DNA of 64,000 nucleotides from Brachyspira aalborgi (GTDB lineage Bacteria; Spirochaetota; Brachyspiria; Brachyspirales; Brachyspiraceae): NCBI RefSeq assembly GCF_008016455.1, contig NZ_SAXU01000001.1, positions 1,116,001 to 1,180,000 of the forward strand, read 5' to 3'. Shown piece by piece: positions 63,269 to 64,000 of this stretch (position 1 is its first letter; each line of letters starts with the position of its first letter). The notes under the pieces were generated by a model. It saw only the letters and a program-made list of their open reading frames with translations, ran no database searches and was not told where the DNA came from. The position numbers and the translations under genes were made by a program.

Positions 63269-63721
63269 TTAGCAACATCTTTCCATTCCGCTTTCAAATA
63301 AACTAATAAACTCTCCGTTTTCAAGTCTATATACCGCAAAACCTATATTAGCTCCTTTCTGTCCTGAAACCAAAAACTCGCAAGGTTCAATTTCGTCTAT
63401 ATTGTAGAATTTAATAATATAGTTTTCTATAGGCGCAGGTATAGGATTTGTTATAAGTATTTTTCCTTTTTCATCCGTATATATTCCTATTAATTTATTT
63501 GAATTATTCGATTCTCTGTATATAATAATTAAATCGGATATATTATCTCCGCTAAAATCTCCTTCTAAAAAAGTTAATATTTCTTTATCGTTATACTTAT
63601 TCAAATATTCTTTATATAATTCTATATTTTTTATGCCATCCAAATTCTCTTTATTGTTTTTATTATTATATTTGCAACACACAATAAATATGCCTAATAT
63701 TATAAATAATAGATTTCTCAT
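63269..63721 (-). CDS. saoC: small exported protein ending in Cys-Cys (SaoC-like)
   Basis: 150 residues ending in GMERCC followed directly by TAA. A hydrophobic signal (residues 1-16) with Cys15-Cys16, perhaps a lipidation site. The mature part has an FG-GAP/EF-hand-like piece, FLEGDFSGDNISDLIIIYRES, then NPIPAPIENYIIKFYNIDEIEPCEFLVSGQKGANIGFAVYRLENGEF. The terminal Cys-Cys fits the family I remember as Cys-Cys-COOH (seleno)protein SaoC. It starts one base after the preceding membrane protein gene ends, so it is read with it. Confidence 0.8.
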   Translation of the reverse strand: MRNLLFIILGIFIVCCKYNNKNNKENLDGIKNIELYKEYLNKYNDKEILTFLEGDFSGDNISDLIIIYRESNNSNKLIGIYTDEKGKILITNPIPAPIENYIIKFYNIDEIEPCEFLVSGQKGANIGFAVYRLENGEFISLFESGMERCC

Positions 63722-64000
63722 TTATATATTTCCTCTAATACTTTTTAATTTATTCTTTACAACTATAAACCAAGAATAAATACCCATAAATAAAACGGCA
63801 AAGGCGCATATATTTTTAAACCATACGGGAAAAATTATATTTATATTATTAGCTATCTCTATTTGTCTTTTTGCGTTTGACAAATTAAATATTGGAGTAA
63901 AATTGTCAAATAATAAAATATTCGTTATATATCCTATAGATATTCCAAAGAAAAGCATAGATAAAATATATATCAATAAACTTCTCTTGCCTATAAGTTT
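63722..64000 (-). CDS. C-terminal end of a membrane protein (SaoE-like efflux permease?)
   Basis: The frame is open to the window edge: 92 codons beginning GKRSLLIYILSMLFFGISIG. There are two clear membrane helices, FGISIGYITNILLF and ICAFAVLFMGIYSWFIVV, and a basic C-terminus. An efflux permease belongs to the Sao gene set as I recall it, and the GKRSLLIYILSM phrase is like UPF0718/ArsP-type permeases; this is tentative because only the tail is visible. A TTG at 63976 is in frame but is probably not the start. Confidence 0.45.
   Translation of the reverse strand, partial: KLIGKRSLLIYILSMLFFGISIGYITNILLFDNFTPIFNLSNAKRQIEIANNINIIFPVWFKNICAFAVLFMGIYSWFIVVKNKLKSIRGNI

Overview
The window is AT-rich chromosomal DNA from a spirochaete, almost certainly a Brachyspira. 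The best evidence is the NADH oxidase at 45127-46485, the genus marker gene. It is supported by the FlbB-like flagellar collar protein, many lipoproteins and clean TTGACA/TATAAT promoters. Most of the window is core genome. No insertion sequence, prophage, rRNA or CRISPR array was seen.

Layout. 1-4319: start of an htpG-like gene, a DUF1848 protein, YjbQ, a cystine symporter, phosphoglycerate mutase and smpB. 4320-5500: four tandem promoter-like units, a short ORF made of a five-base repeat, and a lipoprotein gene; together they look like a phase-variable locus. 5690-15000: glyQ with a lone PTS EIIB, parA-parB with a DUF4384 protein, a metal-binding HMA protein, a PepSY-like protein, and a run of TonB-like, thrC, HhH-GPD glycosylase and ispG genes. 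15041-18940: a single-chain type IIG restriction-modification enzyme. 20284-23534: three genes that do not add up to a known pathway (a solute-binding-fold protein without signal peptide, an acyl-CoA-dehydrogenase-like flavoprotein lacking the usual catalytic Glu, and a diiron protein). 23900-38200: hslVU, hemerythrin, ZIP transporter, groEL, rpsU with two tRNAs, flbB, a response-regulator phosphatase, rodA and PBP2, a DUF362 ferredoxin and a glycosyltransferase. 38349-50100: a lipoprotein with an internal repeat, glutathione peroxidase, azlCD, a cobalamin riboswitch before metE, a glycosyltransferase behind a seven-base repeat, nox, and thrS-infC-rpmI-rplT. 50205-57697: fabV and an unusual atp operon with two delta genes, a glycosyltransferase between atpA and atpG, and no atpD or atpC. 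58225-64000: a metQ remnant, then the most interesting locus.

The minus-strand locus at 58551-64000 encodes a MerB-like lyase, a DsrE-like protein, an ABC importer (ATPase, permease, two Cys-rich binding lipoproteins), a small protein ending in Cys-Cys, and the end of a membrane protein. This matches the gene set that I remember being named Sao (saoL, D, A, P, B, X, C, E) in NCBI protein-family models; I cannot check that here, and I know of no demonstrated function. In saoL the frame crosses an in-frame TGA exactly where MerB has the second Cys of its Cys-Cys pair. A hairpin that fits the bacterial SECIS rules follows at the right distance, so saoL is predicted to be a selenoprotein. saoD carries an apparent two-base insertion.

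How it fits together: the gene content suits an aerotolerant gut anaerobe that scavenges amino acids and cobalamin, disposes of oxygen and peroxide (NADH oxidase, hemerythrin, glutathione peroxidase, diiron protein), varies surface lipoproteins and glycans through short tandem repeats, and imports and cleaves an unidentified, probably thiophilic or organometallic compound through the Sao proteins.
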